Source: a virus
IMG/VR virus record: IMGVR_UViG_3300025141_000191
Location: 1-45,319 of that record
Length of the DNA stretch: 45,319 nucleotides
Reading direction: 5' to 3' (one strand)
Shown here: positions 15,001 to 26,900 of the stretch, one piece after another
Layout: each line of letters starts with the position of its first letter
Numbering within the stretch: position 1 is the first letter of the stretch
Notes under the pieces: generated by a model
The model's database searches: none
What the model was told of the DNA's origin: nothing
The model's input: the letters and a program-made list of their open reading frames with translations, nothing else
Made by a program: the position numbers and the translations under genes

Positions 15001-16446
15001 TGCATATAAATTTAGTATGTTTGATAATTTCTCAAGATTTTCCTTCAAGTCGTTATCTGCCTCTGCTCTAACAGAGTAGTGTCCCAAAAGTGAGTTAAAA
15101 GAATCTATAATCTCTGTTTGACCAACTGGGGTCTTTACATAATACTTTCCGTTTAAATTTTGAATTGGGACATCATCGTAGGGCTCATTGTTGTCGGCAT
15201 GCTCCCACAATTCCATATATTGAGTGGGGACCGTATTGTTTTCTAAAACGTGTTCATATGAAATATTACCAAAATAATTATTAAATAACGAGCGAGAAGA
15301 GTCATGCAAAAACTCATCCACTGCTCGTGTGGGGCGCTCATCGTCGTCAATGAGATCTACGTCAATTCCAATGGTACCAATAAAATAAGTATTATGTCTA
15401 TTCAAGCGGAACGTTGTGGTTCCGTCCAGCTGGTACGCAAACGACATTTTAATCCCACTGATTTGAACCAATTCGTTTCCTTCTTCATCGTAAACGTTTT
15501 GTATCCAAAATTCGGCGCCATATGGGTTCGCATCCGGGGTGGATGTGTCTGAATCCAAATCTGATTTTATCAACAAATCTCTTAAAGGGATTTTATAGTA
15601 TAGCTGCTGTACGTGATCGTCGGCGTCAGCGTGACTTGTCTCCGCGCCAGTAAAAAATGATAAGTAAAAGCCTATATGGGACCTTAACCAAGATTTTTTC
15701 ATGTTCACATAGCCATTCTCATAAGCCTCCCCAAAACGAAATTCAAGTTCTTCAGTGCCACCGGGATAATGCAGCATTTTTGTAGGCAAAAGATCACCAT
15801 ATTCTGTATATGCGCCCTCAACATCATATGTTGCAGTGTTGGCCCACGGACCGTCGGGACCCAATTCACCATAAAATAGATAGTGCCACACACAACCAGG
15901 ATCTTCAAGACCGGCGAGAATTTCATCTTTGCTCGCATAACGATATCCATAAGGATCTCCGCCGGCGAAGTACGCTTCGGAAGCTGTGGGCCAGCTTCCA
16001 TCCGCATTCAGGAATATGTGGTTGTGCCATTTGTCTGCGAATATCTGCTTTAGGCGGCCTATTATTATCTCGTACGATGGCGAGTCGGAACTAAAGTCGG
16101 ACCACCATCTCATTTCGCTAGCTGAAAATAATTCAAATAAATCCTTGAGGTAAAGATCCTTTTGGGTAATAGCCTCGTTTATACTTGGAACATTGTTTAT
16201 CCATCCGTAAAGACATAAATCTCCTAAGTATTCTTCAATATAGGCCGCAGGATCGTTTAATTCTTTAGATTTTGTAAGATTAATATTAAGAGTAACGTCA
16301 ATCATAAGATCATCACTACTCGCTGGGCCGGTAGCGCCGTCAGGATCATCTTCTCGATTTCTGACTGCAATATTACTAATAAAAACGCTAGGGAGATATT
16401 TTCCAAAAGCTCTATCTCCATTAAGGCTTAAGTTAATTTTTGACAT
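12010..16446 (-). CDS. Giant structural protein (1478 aa) with a Ca-binding-type loop
   Basis: No named family is recognised. The N-terminus (GKYLPSVFISNIAVRN near residue 15, then IDVTLNINLTKS near residue 50) has a beta-sandwich pattern. Much of the protein is rich in Asp, Tyr and Trp. At about residues 872-884 the sequence DADGDGHSTYSD has Asp at positions 1, 3, 5 and 12 and Gly at 6, as in an EF-hand or dockerin calcium loop. Several helical segments follow at about 1000-1200. It overlaps the upstream 499-aa gene by one base (TAATG). It is probably part of the tail or baseplate periphery. Structural Ca binding is inferred from the loop alone, which could be a chance Asp/Gly stretch in a protein rich in both. 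Confidence 0.72.
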   Translation of the reverse strand: MSKINLSLNGDRAFGKYLPSVFISNIAVRNREDDPDGATGPASSDDLMIDVTLNINLTKSKELNDPAAYIEEYLGDLCLYGWINNVPSINEAITQKDLYLKDLFELFSASEMRWWSDFSSDSPSYEIIIGRLKQIFADKWHNHIFLNADGSWPTASEAYFAGGDPYGYRYASKDEILAGLEDPGCVWHYLFYGELGPDGPWANTATYDVEGAYTEYGDLLPTKMLHYPGGTEELEFRFGEAYENGYVNMKKSWLRSHIGFYLSFFTGAETSHADADDHVQQLYYKIPLRDLLIKSDLDSDTSTPDANPYGAEFWIQNVYDEEGNELVQISGIKMSFAYQLDGTTTFRLNRHNTYFIGTIGIDVDLIDDDERPTRAVDEFLHDSSRSLFNNYFGNISYEHVLENNTVPTQYMELWEHADNNEPYDDVPIQNLNGKYYVKTPVGQTEIIDSFNSLLGHYSVRAEADNDLKENLEKLSNILNLYATDVNLLTQISLYRQTYAPRGPSTPSGWFYRDLLSLLSSLTTRIGVQRRVLKRLARVGIVTDYRAKVAGWYTPPHPSGPLDGSGALTWAAFDRIGDDFIPSLWAEMSRQAFEHQIDTGGPDPDGMWSYGTGVTSDYMDLYNDIFESMQSRMDYWLGLGFTETQIREWAQTAAYIAYHRGIVDTPGGDAWQLFRGDDGGGDGGAGMMDLFDPYVMSNSSSDSGAKFWQDVFLHDYWVTGAQGSDINLNIAVRNEGTWWFEWEKALSTQSLISHVFRLNLLGRYFRMRIPYKYFPVKNVVMRRVELGLNADGGHSGVGDYTDTAPDAISEYTQNTTTFSTNMWVQHEITPDRDAPQGAIYPRSDTCIMTNSGFDGGADNKGYFIPMCSARETRFDADGDGHSTYSDALINYTRGATPRYSWLSYVPVDTAVDPNAYVGTGGYDGAGGDESLNMQTLLFYGYAAPSIKMAVTTEEDGVTTTTYEYNLSGHPMDLAIDRNLRIRNGYRLMCFQYKDMMDDDIAYYNTLYKEDANRIRALEALNGGYPNTTYFMTVEVEDHTLRWYTEIFYPWVKEQYLHFYDYYLFAEEFCSFNNITNHFNQFFVDAMAERYPTGDSKQWVRAALIAVLLRELLYQTAASDAWESGGYSDAELREIIKSDVLKIVKTISPEEGNLESLREFNCRYQLYLRLLKPSSLDGGFEEFCDLGHEESPVFNRACEMAGVDPASETAWEDITSCVEDLSFSNRIPIDQPIYGNYLLNAYEDDTVGFTDSVHPVALYDDQIYLTVGNSSGPPHTNDRYKVYINNSDGSWLAIGFATPHPYGILDPRFSRTPTVIDWGELDSTFRHGVIGWEDHSAGPGVDGWTDEEGIRLMFVPEGLTYPSITGGSGGEIVRLDSFTRDELLGSTHEGSPEHSGELAGILDGLMIEIPKKAVYGAGGTDFFGGEPERDIDSELAEGPYSTGLDNWLSFRPEGPTGAFSAAPFTGTFEWDNYRNLAIVR

Positions 16447-17945
16447 TATTCAATTTCCTCTAAATCCTCACACAGGTCTTCGGTGTAGATTTCTTCATCA
16501 CCGGCTGCACAAATCTCTGGTACTGTAACTGAACCATAAATATCAAAATATTCAGGATCTGTTTCGTCCTCACATTCAAAATCGATATCAATATAATAGG
16601 ACTCTTTATTAAATATATTAGCACATTGACATCCAATTTTCTGGTTAATGCTATCGTCAGTTTGCACCTCAAACCAATATTCTACAGCATGTTGGTCAAT
16701 TTCTGTAGTATAATCTTCTACTGGGTTTGAATATTTCATAATTCCATCTATGATTTGGGGCGTTTTCTTCTCAAAATACTTGCGTGTCAAAATCATTGGG
16801 CCGTTAACGCAGCGCTTAATTCCGGGTGTTGTTGAATCTTTGCATTTGTATCCCGCGGGACACGCGCTTGTGCAGATATCTCCGGGCGAGACCATCTCCT
16901 CCGGATCAGAGGGTCCGATTGCGTCGATTTCAAAAACTTCAATTTCAAAATTTTCACTTAAAAGTTCAGTGTTTACTTCGCTTAAATATAAAACTAAATC
17001 ATCCGGCTCAAGCCTTAGCACATTCCCGTCAGCAAATTGTGCTGTTGATTCTACAACCGTTCGAACCTCTTCTGCAAAGATCGCACTTTCTGGCGTTGTT
17101 GCAACAACCTTATAATTCATTTCTACATCCAGCTGTGGAATTTCATATTCTCTGCTTGTGAAGGTGGTATCTGAGCCAATGTAGTACTGACGAGTATCCC
17201 TGCTAGAGATATGGGTTATTTCCCCTTGGCATGTGACCGCCTTCCAGGCCGGGGCCGCTTGGGTTGTTTCTCCTTCAAAATAGGCATCACCAATGCATGA
17301 ATCAAAACTAAAGACATCCGGATCGGGAACGTTCAATGTCGGATTAATGTCGAAATCAAACATCGAAGTAAATCGCATTTTATATACAAGGGTGAAGTAA
17401 TCGTCCTCATGGCTGCCAGAGCCCTCCCCAGCTGATACGGCGGCCTCGGCGGCTAAGACATCGGAGCCCGCAATCATCTCAGCAAAACTCTTTGTCGCGA
17501 ATCGATCGGTCCAATCCCGCATCCACACCCAGTCGACGTCGGAGGCTTTGGAGTAAGAGAGACCACCCTTGGCAAATTCTAGGATAGAGTCTTTCGTCCC
17601 CTCTGTGAAGCCGTAGAAGCTCGAGTCAGAAGGATCATGGCCATACCATGAATACCAACGGTACTCGTATCCGGCGTAAGAGTTATTCAAATCGGAAGGA
17701 GGGGACGAGTTTTCAATCTCATAGAAAAACGTGATACCCTCCAAATAAGAAGTTTCCTGCTTAATTCGAGTGTGGATTTCATTTTGTTTTTCAGTAAAAC
17801 CCGCATATTGGCTATCATATATGACCCCATTATCAAAAAAGGAATAATATGCCGGCTCAAGGCCGCCTATAGACAATTTGTATTTTCCGTAAGGAGTTAG
17901 TTGAAAATCTATAGCTTGTTCTTTTTTGTTAAGAAATTTTGCCAT
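16446..17945 (-). CDS. Structural protein with conserved N-module and Cys-rich C-terminus (499 aa)
   Basis: The N-terminal segment (residues 1-75) contains DFQLTPYGKYKLSIGGLEP and FDNGVIYDSQYAGFTEKQNE. It resembles in layout the LT..G....G module of the 327- and 364-aa proteins, suggesting a shared attachment device. The rest is acidic. At about 357-381 there is a compact cluster CTSACPAGYKCKDS...KRC, and the last 80 residues hold more cysteines (GCQCANIF, FECEDE, EICAAG, DLCED). Such spacing resembles small disulfide- or metal-stabilised modules; with virion proteins made in a reducing cytoplasm either is possible. It lies 12 nt after the 3602-aa gene. Function unknown; structural by context. 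Confidence 0.7.
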   Translation of the reverse strand: MAKFLNKKEQAIDFQLTPYGKYKLSIGGLEPAYYSFFDNGVIYDSQYAGFTEKQNEIHTRIKQETSYLEGITFFYEIENSSPPSDLNNSYAGYEYRWYSWYGHDPSDSSFYGFTEGTKDSILEFAKGGLSYSKASDVDWVWMRDWTDRFATKSFAEMIAGSDVLAAEAAVSAGEGSGSHEDDYFTLVYKMRFTSMFDFDINPTLNVPDPDVFSFDSCIGDAYFEGETTQAAPAWKAVTCQGEITHISSRDTRQYYIGSDTTFTSREYEIPQLDVEMNYKVVATTPESAIFAEEVRTVVESTAQFADGNVLRLEPDDLVLYLSEVNTELLSENFEIEVFEIDAIGPSDPEEMVSPGDICTSACPAGYKCKDSTTPGIKRCVNGPMILTRKYFEKKTPQIIDGIMKYSNPVEDYTTEIDQHAVEYWFEVQTDDSINQKIGCQCANIFNKESYYIDIDFECEDETDPEYFDIYGSVTVPEICAAGDEEIYTEDLCEDLEEIE

Positions 17946-17957
17946 TCTTGTTGCCCA

Positions 17958-20900
17958 TTATCCTTTTTTTGGTTTCTTGAGGAGTATATCCACGTCCATT
18001 TTAATTAGCTCTACGAACGATAAATAATCATAAGGCCAGTTATAGGCAATATCGTATTCTCGCTTTTGCTCCGGAGCAATATTGGTTATCTGAGTTGTGG
18101 CGCCACCGATCTGATCTGGTACCAAATCGTAATAATCAGTCTTAGCTCTCTGTTTGACTTTAAATACCATCCAACGCAAGTCTGAATTGTTGAGAACCTT
18201 TGCATTTATAAGTTCGTTATTTCCTAAATTATGATTAATAGAGCTATGTTGGAAACTTAATTTTCTGTAGTCTCTGGGTGCCAGATTTTGCCAAATATAA
18301 GATAAATCGTCTCTATCAAACTCATATTTAAATTCAAAAACATACATAGCCACAGGATCAACATTGGGGTTATTTACAAAATCAAATTGAGGTGGAAATA
18401 CATAATTTTCTATCGCTTGTCGCAACTTGCGAATTGAGGCGCCGGCAACTGATAACGAATCGCCCTCTCGTGTACCAATTTTATCTTTCATTGCGGCACG
18501 GAAGCGCTTCTTAGGAATAGAAATGAACTTCTTTTGCTTAAATCGGTAGGGTGACCCTATGCTGGCGGATGCCTCTCCGACTGTCCTGTGTGTTCCAATA
18601 TAGGGAATCGCCACGATTGCCTCTTTTACAACCATTTTTTCTTTCAATTCTCCTAATCTTGCGGAAGAGTTATCCCTTTCAAATCCACATAAAGTAGATA
18701 AAGATTTAACATGGCGATGAAGCCCCACACCATTGGCCGTTGCGCTCTTATCATAATTATTGTATACGCTATCTTCCAAAAGAACCTTATAGTGCGTTTT
18801 GAGCCATTGCTGGGGGATATCTCCAATCTCCATAAACACTCCGACCTCCGGTTGGTGGGGAATCGTGCCGAATTGGTGCCACATGCCTCGAGGAACAGAG
18901 GCAGATCCATAGATGGGAAGCGTGTAAGTTCCGCTAGCTTCACTAATTCCACGGAGGCCCTTGTCTGTGAAGTTTAGCATCGGGGTTTCCCATTTGGGCT
19001 TAATAATCCACTTTTTGCCCACTGATTTGTTTGTGTTAGATATGACATTCCCAAATTTGTCTGTTTTTTGCTCCAGGACTCTTTCTACACCGAACATGTT
19101 TAAGCACCCCGATACTTGCATGGAATTCACATTGATCCTAAATCCATCGTAAACCGAAGGGATAGTTTTATCCCCAAGGGGTGTGGCGCCCTGGAAATTG
19201 ATCTGAGACGCACTGAAGACTGGGATTAGCGTTGGCATCTTTGAGTCGGCGACTGCAGGGGCTGGTGTTGGGAAGCCAGCATCAAATCTCCAATAATAAG
19301 TCTTCGTCTCAGCTAACACTCTCTCAAGATCGTAAGGAATACTGGCGCTGGGTCTAAAAACTAAATCCACCCACGCTTCGCCGTTTTGATATGGTGGCGT
19401 GAAGGCTGGGTTGTGGCCATTAAAGCTATCTCGTGCGGCCCTATTCCACAGGTTGGATGCAGCTATAGAGCCAGTCGGGCGCCCGGCGCAGGATGGACCA
19501 AAAGCAGTCGGACGAGAGTACATGGTAAAGGTCTCTTTGAAGACGGTACTTCTTTGCGGGTCTTGAGGAATGGGATAACTATTCTGTGCTTTTGTGCCTT
19601 GGTTCGTAGTCGTTCTCGCTCCATGTTGGGTATAATAGGAATCATTACCAGTAGTACCAAAAGAATCATATTCTTCAGTATACAGTCTCTTTCCGTTGTG
19701 TGACCTTCGAAGTTTAACTCTGGCCATATATACTTCGCCTTTAGAGAACTTCAATTCATCCGTAACTGTTTTTGATTTAAGTTCGGTAAGTGTTGAACCT
19801 CGCAAGAAAAATTCTCCAGAAGCTCCAAAAAAGTTGCGGGCCATTTTCGTATAGACTCCATCACTCATGTTATCTATGGAGGCTGAGGGGGGATCTACTT
19901 TTTGGCCGGCCGGCGTTACAGCTTTGGCAAAGCTAAATTCTGTGTTTGACTCATTGTCAATAAACGAAAGTTGTGCCATATACTTTTGAGGCTCAATGAT
20001 CGTTTCAAATGGAAGCCTTACATCCCAGAAGCTACCACCAGAGAACCCAACATCGGCCGCAGTTGCTCTGGAGCCTGTTATTCCCAAGGCGTATGCGTAT
20101 GGGAGGGTCCCGGAGGCCGCGGCGCCACAACCATACTGTTTGCGCAATATCTTTGTGCCATCTAAGACAACCGGGTAATCGACCGCTAATCCCGACTTAA
20201 TTGAATTGTAAAGGATTCCGGGCGAGAACAGGGGATTAGTAAGAGGCTTGAGCATACCACCCACACTATTGAAAACATTCTTTCCATAATAATTCGAATT
20301 AATGTTTTTGATGGCAATGCTTTTTTGGAAAGATTTGGCCCATTGTTCCACCAACTGGACTGTTCTCTGGGCGGGGTAGAATCCCTTATATGGGTTGTAT
20401 TTAATGGCAGCGCTGCAGTTTAGTCGTATCTCTTTTGCGTTCAAAATAGTGGCAGCCTTGATTCCTAAAAACCCTTCCAAGAAGTCTGTGTTTGAAAAGT
20501 CTTTATAGAAATTCTTCTGAGAACTGCTATATTGTGTCCCGGGAATGCTAAATGTGTCAAATTTGGTTCTGTTGGCGATTCCATATTTCAGATAATCTTC
20601 CGCATTATCGCTAATTCTAAATTCCGGTATCACTGCATAACCGCGGGCTTTAAGTTTGATATCGGCAACATACGCATCATAATCGTTGAACCACGGATTT
20701 GAGCCAGACGGAGAAAAAACGGGCCTCTTGTTGACTACGTTAATGATTCCCGCTTGTGAGCCGGCTTCCCATTTGGCTTCGCCAGCCAAAGTCTTTACTT
20801 GGAGGCTACTGTTGAACGGGTTGCCTCCGATCGCTGATAATTGTCCACCATACCAACCACATGGTGCCTCGGGGCCTTGTGGAGAAGTCACCGAATACGG

Positions 20901-23900
20901 TGATCCTAAATCATGCTTGCGAGCGTAGAGGGCGCCCGGATACATGTTTTGGCCAGTTGAATTGTTTCCGGGCGCAGTAATATAGGCAAAGTAAGTGTTC
21001 TGAAGCTCGCCAGCTTTGGTATCATCCTTGTTGAAGTTGGCATTACTGGTGATGATGGAGGATCTTGTGAGAAAGTTTACTGGAGCATCCAGAACCCAGC
21101 TGCTCTGTTTGACATTAATTCCAAATGAGTTGTTAAACGTATCCCCAACTGTAATCCGATCGGTCAGCTTGTTTCGCCAAAATAAGTTATCATACCCATT
21201 TCTGCGCGCAGATCGAGATACCGCCTCATTGCGCATTGATGGAAAAATGTTCTGAGTGTACATAATCCAATTAAGTGTTGTGTTGCGACGAACAGAATTT
21301 TGAACTAACATACCCAATGGGGAATAAGAGTTTAAGGGGGAGAGTTTTGTTAGGTTATTCAATTCTGCACTATTGAAAAATATGCGCTGGTTAGTGTAGG
21401 TTATCTTGTATGTGGTTGGATAGCGACTTACACCAGTCGTCTGTGATGGTCTTCGGTGGGTCATATGGACCACCGAGGGGCGACCCTTAAAGGAAACCGG
21501 AGGCAAATCATACGTGGCTATTGGAGACTCTGGGCCGGCCATCGTGCTTATTTTGTTCGTTCGCTGTTCATTAATTAGAATTGGATGATCTGCTTGTCTG
21601 GTTCTGTTCCATGTCCATGAGTAGGTAGCACCACGTTTTGTAAGCAAGTTGTTTAGATAAAATGGCTTTTTGGCGGTGGGTACTGATGATATTAGCGTAG
21701 TGTTAAAGTACTTATTGTTGTTTTTGCCGGATCTTCCGGGATATCCCACAGTGTTGGTGGAGGCCGAAATCGGCTCATCTATAACCAAGTTTATGCGTCC
21801 GATTGGCTGATAGTATTTGTTGATCGTGGTTTGAGAGCGACTTACAAAATTAAAGAAGGGGATGAGGTTCGGTGTCACTGTTCGATACGGCATCAAATCA
21901 TAGTGTCGATTCTTTTGAAATCCGGAATAGCGCATATCGCTTGGGTCTTTGAGTGCTCGGTCAATCCACATGTATTGACGTGAGGCACGAGGGATTTGGT
22001 GTTGTACATATGCATTATCGTACACCATTTCGGTGACTGAACTATCTGTCAGGCTGGGGCGCTCTTTATTGTTTCGATGAATTTTGTGGAACCCGGGGAG
22101 CTGATCGTAGCTGGCTCCGGGACCGAAAATAGTATCTGTCTTAGATGCGTCATAAAGCGCTTGAGCCTCTTTCGACTCTAAAATTGAATTCCAAACTGCA
22201 ACATCGGCAAGTTGTCCTTCCCATGTTCTGTCGTCATTGTGGTTGTTGCCTATGTAGGCTTGTTGAGTAACGATGCCGTAATACGCGCCGGTAGCAGTAC
22301 CGGAGGCTAGTGAGGACACCACCTTTACCCCATTCACATAGAATACGGGCAGATTAGCAGAATCATTCGCATCATAAGCAACCATTATATGGGCCCATGT
22401 GTTTAAAGAAATTGCATTAATACCAGTTTTCCATCGAACCGTATTATTGCCGTTCCATTTTGCTTGGAAATTAACTGCATAGTCTGAATCTATTCTAAAG
22501 CTAATGTCTCCGGAGCCAAAATCAATAATTCGACCATTGCCCCCTTCGCCGGGGCCCGTGGGGTAAACCCATGCAGCAAACGTCATTTTTTGTGTTGAAC
22601 CGGATGCCGTATCATTTCCAATAATTGCATCCCAAGTTGCGGCAGAACCTATAACAGAGCGGTCGTTGGAGCCATCAAATGTACAGCTTCCAAGTTGAAT
22701 CATTTCGCTCGGATACAAAATACTACTGAAGCCCGGGCGATCTGAGGCCGCTGCGAAAGTGCCGTCGCGACCGTTCCCGCTGCTGTCTATCGCGTCTCCG
22801 CTTGCTGACATATTCGTGTTAAGACGCCACCACCCTTGTAAATATGGGGCGGAACGATAAATTTTAGCCTCCTCATATCCAACAAAAGGGTGCGTCAGGT
22901 TGTATGTCACCCTGTTCGCGTTCGACGGGAACGCTCTTGAGTCGCGGCCGAAACGAGCAGTATGGCGCGCCCAATGAGGAGACAGGCCATAATCTTTTCC
23001 ATGAATATCGAATATTCGCGAAGTAGATAGGGTCCCGCCTACCTTCTCTGAGATAGTGTAAGCCGGGGCTTGCCAAGGGCGCAGAACATTCAAATTGCGA
23101 TATGTGACACAGTTATAGGGGGAAAATTCGGACGCTCGGAAATCTAAGTATCCCACGGTCATTGTCTCTATTCCGCCGGGAGCAGAAAATCTATTTGTAA
23201 TGATTGTGTCGTTAGTGGTGTTGCTTAGGTAACTGGTATCATACTCATCTATAAACTTGAAGTGCTTCTCGGAAGTGCGTCGGCTGTCTAACAGTGTTCT
23301 TACATTTGTTGTGTGCCTAACTGTTGTCAATACACTAGGCAACACTGGCTGCTGTTCTATAAACTGGCGGGGGTTTGCAGAGGCACCAAAAGAGTGTAAA
23401 ACTTCATAATTATATCGATAGTTCCCCAGAGTTGTCTTGTTCGCAGAATTTAGAATGTTAATATTGCGAATATTAACGGGTCTCTTTGTCGTAAGATCGC
23501 GATACATGTTAGCTTTTTGATAGGGGGCGTAAGGGTATCCTCTTTCTCCCTTGGCGACCTTTAACCAAGAAGGGGGGTAGTCGGGCCCAACCATACCAAT
23601 AGCGCCTGGAATGCCGCTTGGGTGGTTGTTATTCGCGGTGCCGAGAAGAATGCGCCATGCTTCAGGCCTGTTTTTGGGCGAATCAGCACCATCGTTGAGA
23701 GGCACATGTCGCGATTGGAGACCTCCAACAACGGCATCTGTATAGGGGCCTTGCATTGGAACTTCCATTAGCTGTCCATATACGTCATTGTGCAGGTTCG
23801 TTAATTCAATTCCCATTTTGGTTCGCTGCTGGACATTCTTGTTATATCCAGTATCACAAGATGAACTAAAGATACTAAAGGGAAACCCCATGGTGGTCTT

Positions 23901-26900
23901 AACGTTTGAGTATCCCAAAGAATCTTCCCAGTCGCGGCCGTGCTGGATCTTTAAGACTCTTCTTTCCTTCTTCATTTGCTTTTTGGCCTCAGTCTCCTTG
24001 AGTCCCTTGGCTGGCTTAAAGTTGGTTACTTCCACAGCATCGGCCTTAAAAGCAACTAAAACATTTTCAGGAACGAACTTGCCACCAGCAGTATTTACGG
24101 GGCCGGCTGGACGCAAGGCATTCAAAGTATAATGAATATCCTTAGATGGCTGGAAATTTGAACCACCGTGGATTGCTTCTGGGCGCTTCACACTAAAGGG
24201 GGCCTCTCCCACAATACGGTGGTTTTTTGGCTTCAAGCGATTAAGCTTGTTGTAGTCATAGGTGGTACCGTCTATAAGACTCACCTTGAGTGGGCGCTTT
24301 GATGAGGAATAATGTGGCGCCGAGTTAACCACATCTCTAAATTTATTACGCTGGGCGTCTACTATCGCGTCCCCGGAAGAAATCTCTTTATCACTTCGAT
24401 TGGCTCGTTCAAACCAGTAAGCTACATTTTTATTGGTGGGGCGCGGGGAATCCGGAGTGGGCGATAGCAAATCTGCCGCAGATTCGATCCAAGATTCGTG
24501 ACCAACCATAACTGCTTCTGGTTCTGGCTTTTCATCATAAATAATCTTAAGTCGAGATTGGTACTTGTTTCTCTCTAATACATGACTTTCGACCAAGTTC
24601 ATCACATCGGGAACAAACTCTGCTGAAGCTGGCACCAATTGTGAAATTATTTCACTAATGGCGCTGTCGAACCATTTATAATAAGAAATATATTTTTCAA
24701 TTTCGGTAACCTTTGTTACTCTTTGGAAAAATGCATTGCGCAGCTTCTCCATTTCTTTATACTGCATTCTATATCGATTAACTGGGGCGCCGATCAGCGT
24801 GTGAAAGTCGGTTACTCCAGCCAAGAAATCTAACATTTCCTCAGAAATGGCATTGTAGATGCTTTTCTCAATGGAATATACATAATTGGGAACTATTTCT
24901 TCACGCCTTAAATTGGGAAACAGTACATCTTCATTAGAAAATGTCTGAATCATGTCCGAAGAAACTGCTTGTTCGGGATCTATAAATCTATAGGTATTTA
25001 TATCCTTTCTAATAACTGCTTTGTCGGATAAGGCACTAAATCCGGCGGCGCGGCCTGGATGCTTGTATCCTGTAATTCGGCCGGCCCAACCATAGTTGGA
25101 ACGATTTCGCACAGAACCGGAAGAAAAGTCTTGAACTTTAAATGTGCCGGCACCATTAGAGGAAGTTACATTGCCAAAATTCCAATCAAGTGCCAGAGTG
25201 TTTCGATTTAGAATATCTTGATTAAGAGTGCCACTAAGAGTGTCGGATCCGAGTCGACTCAGGGGCGAAATTGGGCTCATAGAACCAGAAATACCTGCAT
25301 TCTCAAAATCCAAAGCATGCTGTCTTAAATCTTCCGTTTCGAGATACCGGGTCCAAAATCTGAGTGATGACACTAACATATCACTTCGATGTTGAATTTC
25401 TCCAGTAACATTCTTTCTTTTTGCACCCACAAATAATCTCTTCCATGCACCAATGAGTTTTTGACCAACCGATGCATCGAGCGCCTGTTTCACTGAGAAT
25501 GTGTTGAAAGTCTCTTGAGTTATGGGATTTATCCCAGCAAAAACTAAGTCATACTTGGAGCCGGAAGTAAGTCGAGTAGCAAGCGGATAGGTTTGAGGTT
25601 TTACGCGCACGGATAAGTTCCACGGAGAGTTGTTATATACTTCCGGAAACACACTCGTTGTGAGGTTTAAGGTAACACCGGGTATGGACGACGACAATCT
25701 AAAATAGGCGTCTCGGGAGCCGGCTTTTGGTCTGACAACCTGTACGTTAAAGTTGGCATAATCTGCTGCAGCTGCCACATTGTTTAGGTTATCGCCGCGT
25801 ACTGCACCTGCGTTTTTATGATCAACTGTGACAGAGCCAAAAATTGAACATTGATTAAAGTTTGGAGTACGAACAAAAATGGTGTGTTCATTGTTATAAT
25901 ATGGAAAAATGACATTAGCTTCACAAGTAAAACCATACGGCCTCTGGAGAGAATTGCCGGGGATGGCTCCCACAGAATCGGTTTCGGTAGATAGGGCCTT
26001 CTGGTATATAACGGCCCGGGCGTGCTCTCTCACATTAAAGTTGGCGCACTTGTCTCGAAGCCTGTTAAGTTGTAAGTTGTTCTTAAGAACAAACTCTTCA
26101 TTGTTGGAATTTATGGTTAAGCGTAATAGCTTATCATCGACGTTGAAGCAGCGGAAAACATTCCTGATAGATCGTTCGGTACCTTTGCTCTTAAAAATAT
26201 CAGTTAAGTTATTGTAAAGATTGATATAAATTAAATTCTTGGTGTTATGTAAATCATTCTCAAAAAGCCTGTCGTTATTACGATTTAAGAACCTCTCCAT
26301 AACGGTTGCATCAATAAATATTTCTGGAGAATATAGGCCCAGCGATTGTGGCAAGTGTTTAGCAAAAGTTATGGGAGTAGCAGAAGCACTCGGATAACTC
26401 AATTGTCTTAACTTTGGAAGTTCCGCAATTTGTAGATATAACTTGTCGAAATATGCGCCCATAATATGAGAAATATACATTAAATCTGTGTTTTGTGTTT
26501 CGCCATATTGATCGAGAACCCATCCGGGAACTAGCGAGACTAAGGATGCGTTATTCCCATAGTCATACGACGAGCCCGTGGTCTCTAGATCTTTACCCAA
26601 ACTGAGCACTTTCGGGTGGTTAGGGTGGATAATTGGATCTTTATATTCTTTTATGGCTGCGTTACTGAGCACCATCGCCGAGCCTGTATTTCTAGAATCG
26701 CTCGAATATCCTTTCCACACCCCATTAGTTACTCGACCAGCATAATCCAAGACAATTCGATCGGTTGCCGTTTGGCCTGTAATTCCTTCGTTAAATTTAT
26801 AGTAGACGCCCAAGGTAGTGTTGGACGTGTCGCTATTTACTCCGCCGCGAACTTGACTAAACCATTTCTGCCCTATTTGCTTGGGCGTTCTTGCGGTTTT

